Shown: positions 44,702 through 45,721 of the stretch, piece by piece | Layout: each line of letters starts with the position of its first letter | Numbering within the stretch: the first letter of the stretch is position 1 | Assembly (NCBI RefSeq): GCF_001068775.1 | Contig: NZ_JWAJ01000143.1 | Span: 1 to 45,721, forward strand | Reading direction: 5' to 3' | DNA from: Streptococcus pseudopneumoniae | Lineage (GTDB): Bacteria > Bacillota > Bacilli > Lactobacillales > Streptococcaceae | Length of the DNA: 45,721 nt | Made by a program: the position numbers and the translations under genes | Notes under the pieces: generated by a model | Told to the model about the DNA's origin: nothing | The model's database searches: none | The model's input: the letters and a program-made list of their open reading frames with translations, nothing else

Positions 44702-45613
44702 ATGATTATTACAGTACCTATTAAAACAGAAAAAGATATTGCAACACCAGGACCAAACGTCCTTGTACTTGGTTATTTTGATGGAGTTCATCTTGGACAT
44801 CAAAAATTATTTGAAATAGCTTCTAATATTGCTGCTGAAAAGCGCCAGGGAGTAGCTCTAGTAACTTTTAACGAATCACCAAAACTAACTCTGAATCAAT
44901 ACTCACCTGAACACTTATTGCATATTTTGTATGCTAGTGAACGTGAACGTAGATTGAAGAGAGCTGGAGTTGAGAGTTTATATTTGATGGATTTCACTAG
45001 TCGAGTAGCAAATATGACTGCCCAAGAATTTATTGAAACATTTGTCAAGGAAGCGAAGGCAGATACGATTGTAGTTGGTTTTGACTATACTTTTGGTTCA
45101 GATAGAAAAACAGCTGAGGATTTAAAAGAACTTTTCCATGGTGATGTGGTTATTGTTCCACCGCTTGAGGATGAAAAGGGGAAAATTAGTTCAACGCGTA
45201 TCCGCCAAGCCATTCTAGAAGGAGATGTAAAAGAAGCAGGCAAACTTTTGGGATTTCCTTTACCAACGAGAGGTGTAGTGGTTCACGGAAATGCTCGAGG
45301 TCGAACTATTGGCTTCCCGACAGCTAATCTAGTCAATTTGGATCGGACATATATGCCAGCTGATGGTGTTTATGCCGTTGACGTTGAAATCCAAAGAAAA
45401 GTCTATCGTGGTATGGCAAGTCTAGGTAAAAATGAAACCTTTGATGGCGAAGAAGAGCGTTTTGAAGTTCATATCTTTGATTTTTCTGACGATATCTATG
45501 GGGAAACTGTCATCGTTTCCTGGTTGGACCGTATCCGTGATATGGTGAAATTTGATAGCGTTGATCAATTAGTTAAACAACTAGAAGAAGATGAAAAGAT
45601 AGCTAGAAAATAA
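44702..45613 (+). CDS. ribF: Bifunctional riboflavin kinase / FAD synthetase
   Basis: Makes FMN from riboflavin and then FAD. It has 303 residues: an N-terminal FAD synthetase domain with YFDGVHLGHQ (the nucleotidyltransferase HxGH motif) and ISSTRIRQAI, and a C-terminal flavokinase domain with GRTIGFPTANL, DGVYAV and the 'EVHIFDFSDDIYGE' segment. The start at 44702 is fixed by the conserved N-terminus, though it lacks a ribosome site. It is transcribed alone and followed by a terminator. Confidence 0.96.
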   Translation: MIITVPIKTEKDIATPGPNVLVLGYFDGVHLGHQKLFEIASNIAAEKRQGVALVTFNESPKLTLNQYSPEHLLHILYASERERRLKRAGVESLYLMDFTSRVANMTAQEFIETFVKEAKADTIVVGFDYTFGSDRKTAEDLKELFHGDVVIVPPLEDEKGKISSTRIRQAILEGDVKEAGKLLGFPLPTRGVVVHGNARGRTIGFPTANLVNLDRTYMPADGVYAVDVEIQRKVYRGMASLGKNETFDGEEERFEVHIFDFSDDIYGETVIVSWLDRIRDMVKFDSVDQLVKQLEEDEKIARK

Positions 45614-45627
45614 AATCAAAAAATAGT

Positions 45628-45657
45628 AGAGTTTGGGATTTTCTCAAACTCTTTTTT
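45628..45657 (+). terminator. ribF terminator
   Basis: AGAGTTTG (45628-45635) pairs with CAAACTCT (45645-45652), followed by TTTTT. Confidence 0.85.
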
Positions 45658-45676
45658 ATTATGCGACTTTCAGTCC

Positions 45677-45721
45677 GTCTCGCTCCGTTAGGTGCGAGAC
45701 AAAAAAACCACCCGCTATGCG
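45677..45721. repeat. Inverted repeat at the right edge
   Basis: GTCTCGC (45677-45683) pairs with GCGAGAC (45694-45700), then a run of seven A and a CACCCGCTATGCG sequence cut by the window end. The A-run fits a terminator for a minus-strand gene beyond the edge. Its identity cannot be determined from this part. Confidence 0.4.

Overview
This window comes from a low-G+C Gram-positive chromosome, most likely a mitis-group Streptococcus (S. mitis / S. oralis / S. infantis type). The tarI-tarJ-licA-licB-licC cluster makes phosphocholine-decorated teichoic acid, the gene order mnmE / tdk-prfA-prmC-sua5-glyA-rlmCD matches what I recall of S. pneumoniae, a BOX-type repeat touches the left edge, and a preQ1-II riboswitch precedes queT. 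An Efe/Tat operon, not typical of S. pneumoniae, points to a commensal relative. Species is inference; no rRNA is present.

Layout. 1-11590 is conserved housekeeping: mnmE and a 4-oxalocrotonate tautomerase-like gene on the minus strand, then a plus-strand run of tdk, a GNAT gene, prfA, prmC, sua5, a RimI-like gene, glyA, a nucleoid-associated protein gene, a PvaA-like lytic transglycosylase, a secreted DUF1002 protein and the 23S rRNA uracil methyltransferase rlmCD. 11590-22520 is an AT-rich accessory island with remnants and cargo: a CPBP protease-like protein, a nucleotidyltransferase-fold protein, a broken VOC gene, TfoX-N, a possible structured RNA, AAC(6')-like, S51 peptidase-like and APH-like proteins, an AlkD-like repair protein, a tandem pair of PD-(D/E)XK nuclease-like genes, and a DUF262-HNH (GmrSD-like) protein. 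The island starts just after the rlmCD terminator, and short decayed copies of the rlmCD 3' end recur at about 12.6, 17.3 and 19.7 kb. It ends before a tRNA-Arg(CCG) gene.

22620-33290 is again mostly core: mscL, a GtrA-family gene, queT under a preQ1-II riboswitch, a SUKH-like gene broken by a 13-bp tandem duplication, two formate/nitrite-transporter paralogues (the second broken by a 5-bp tandem duplication), a DUF2130 gene, truB, a RocS-like chromosome segregation regulator, a DnaQ-like exonuclease, a membrane glycerophosphodiesterase and ybaB. 33400-38110 is one iron-uptake operon (efeO/M-like lipoprotein, efeB, efeU, tatC, tatA) in which the Tat translocase is encoded beside its likely substrate EfeB. 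38190-42640 is the choline/teichoic-acid locus, with a CiaR-type direct repeat and a second promoter upstream. 42670-44640 is pyrK-pyrDB behind a PyrR-type attenuator, and 44700-45613 is ribF, apparently transcribed as a leaderless mRNA.

The best candidate for a poorly described system is 17604-21622. Two adjacent PD-(D/E)XK proteins share a second domain I do not recognise. They are followed by a small acidic protein and a DUF262-HNH nuclease, all in an island that looks assembled in steps at the rlmCD 3' end.
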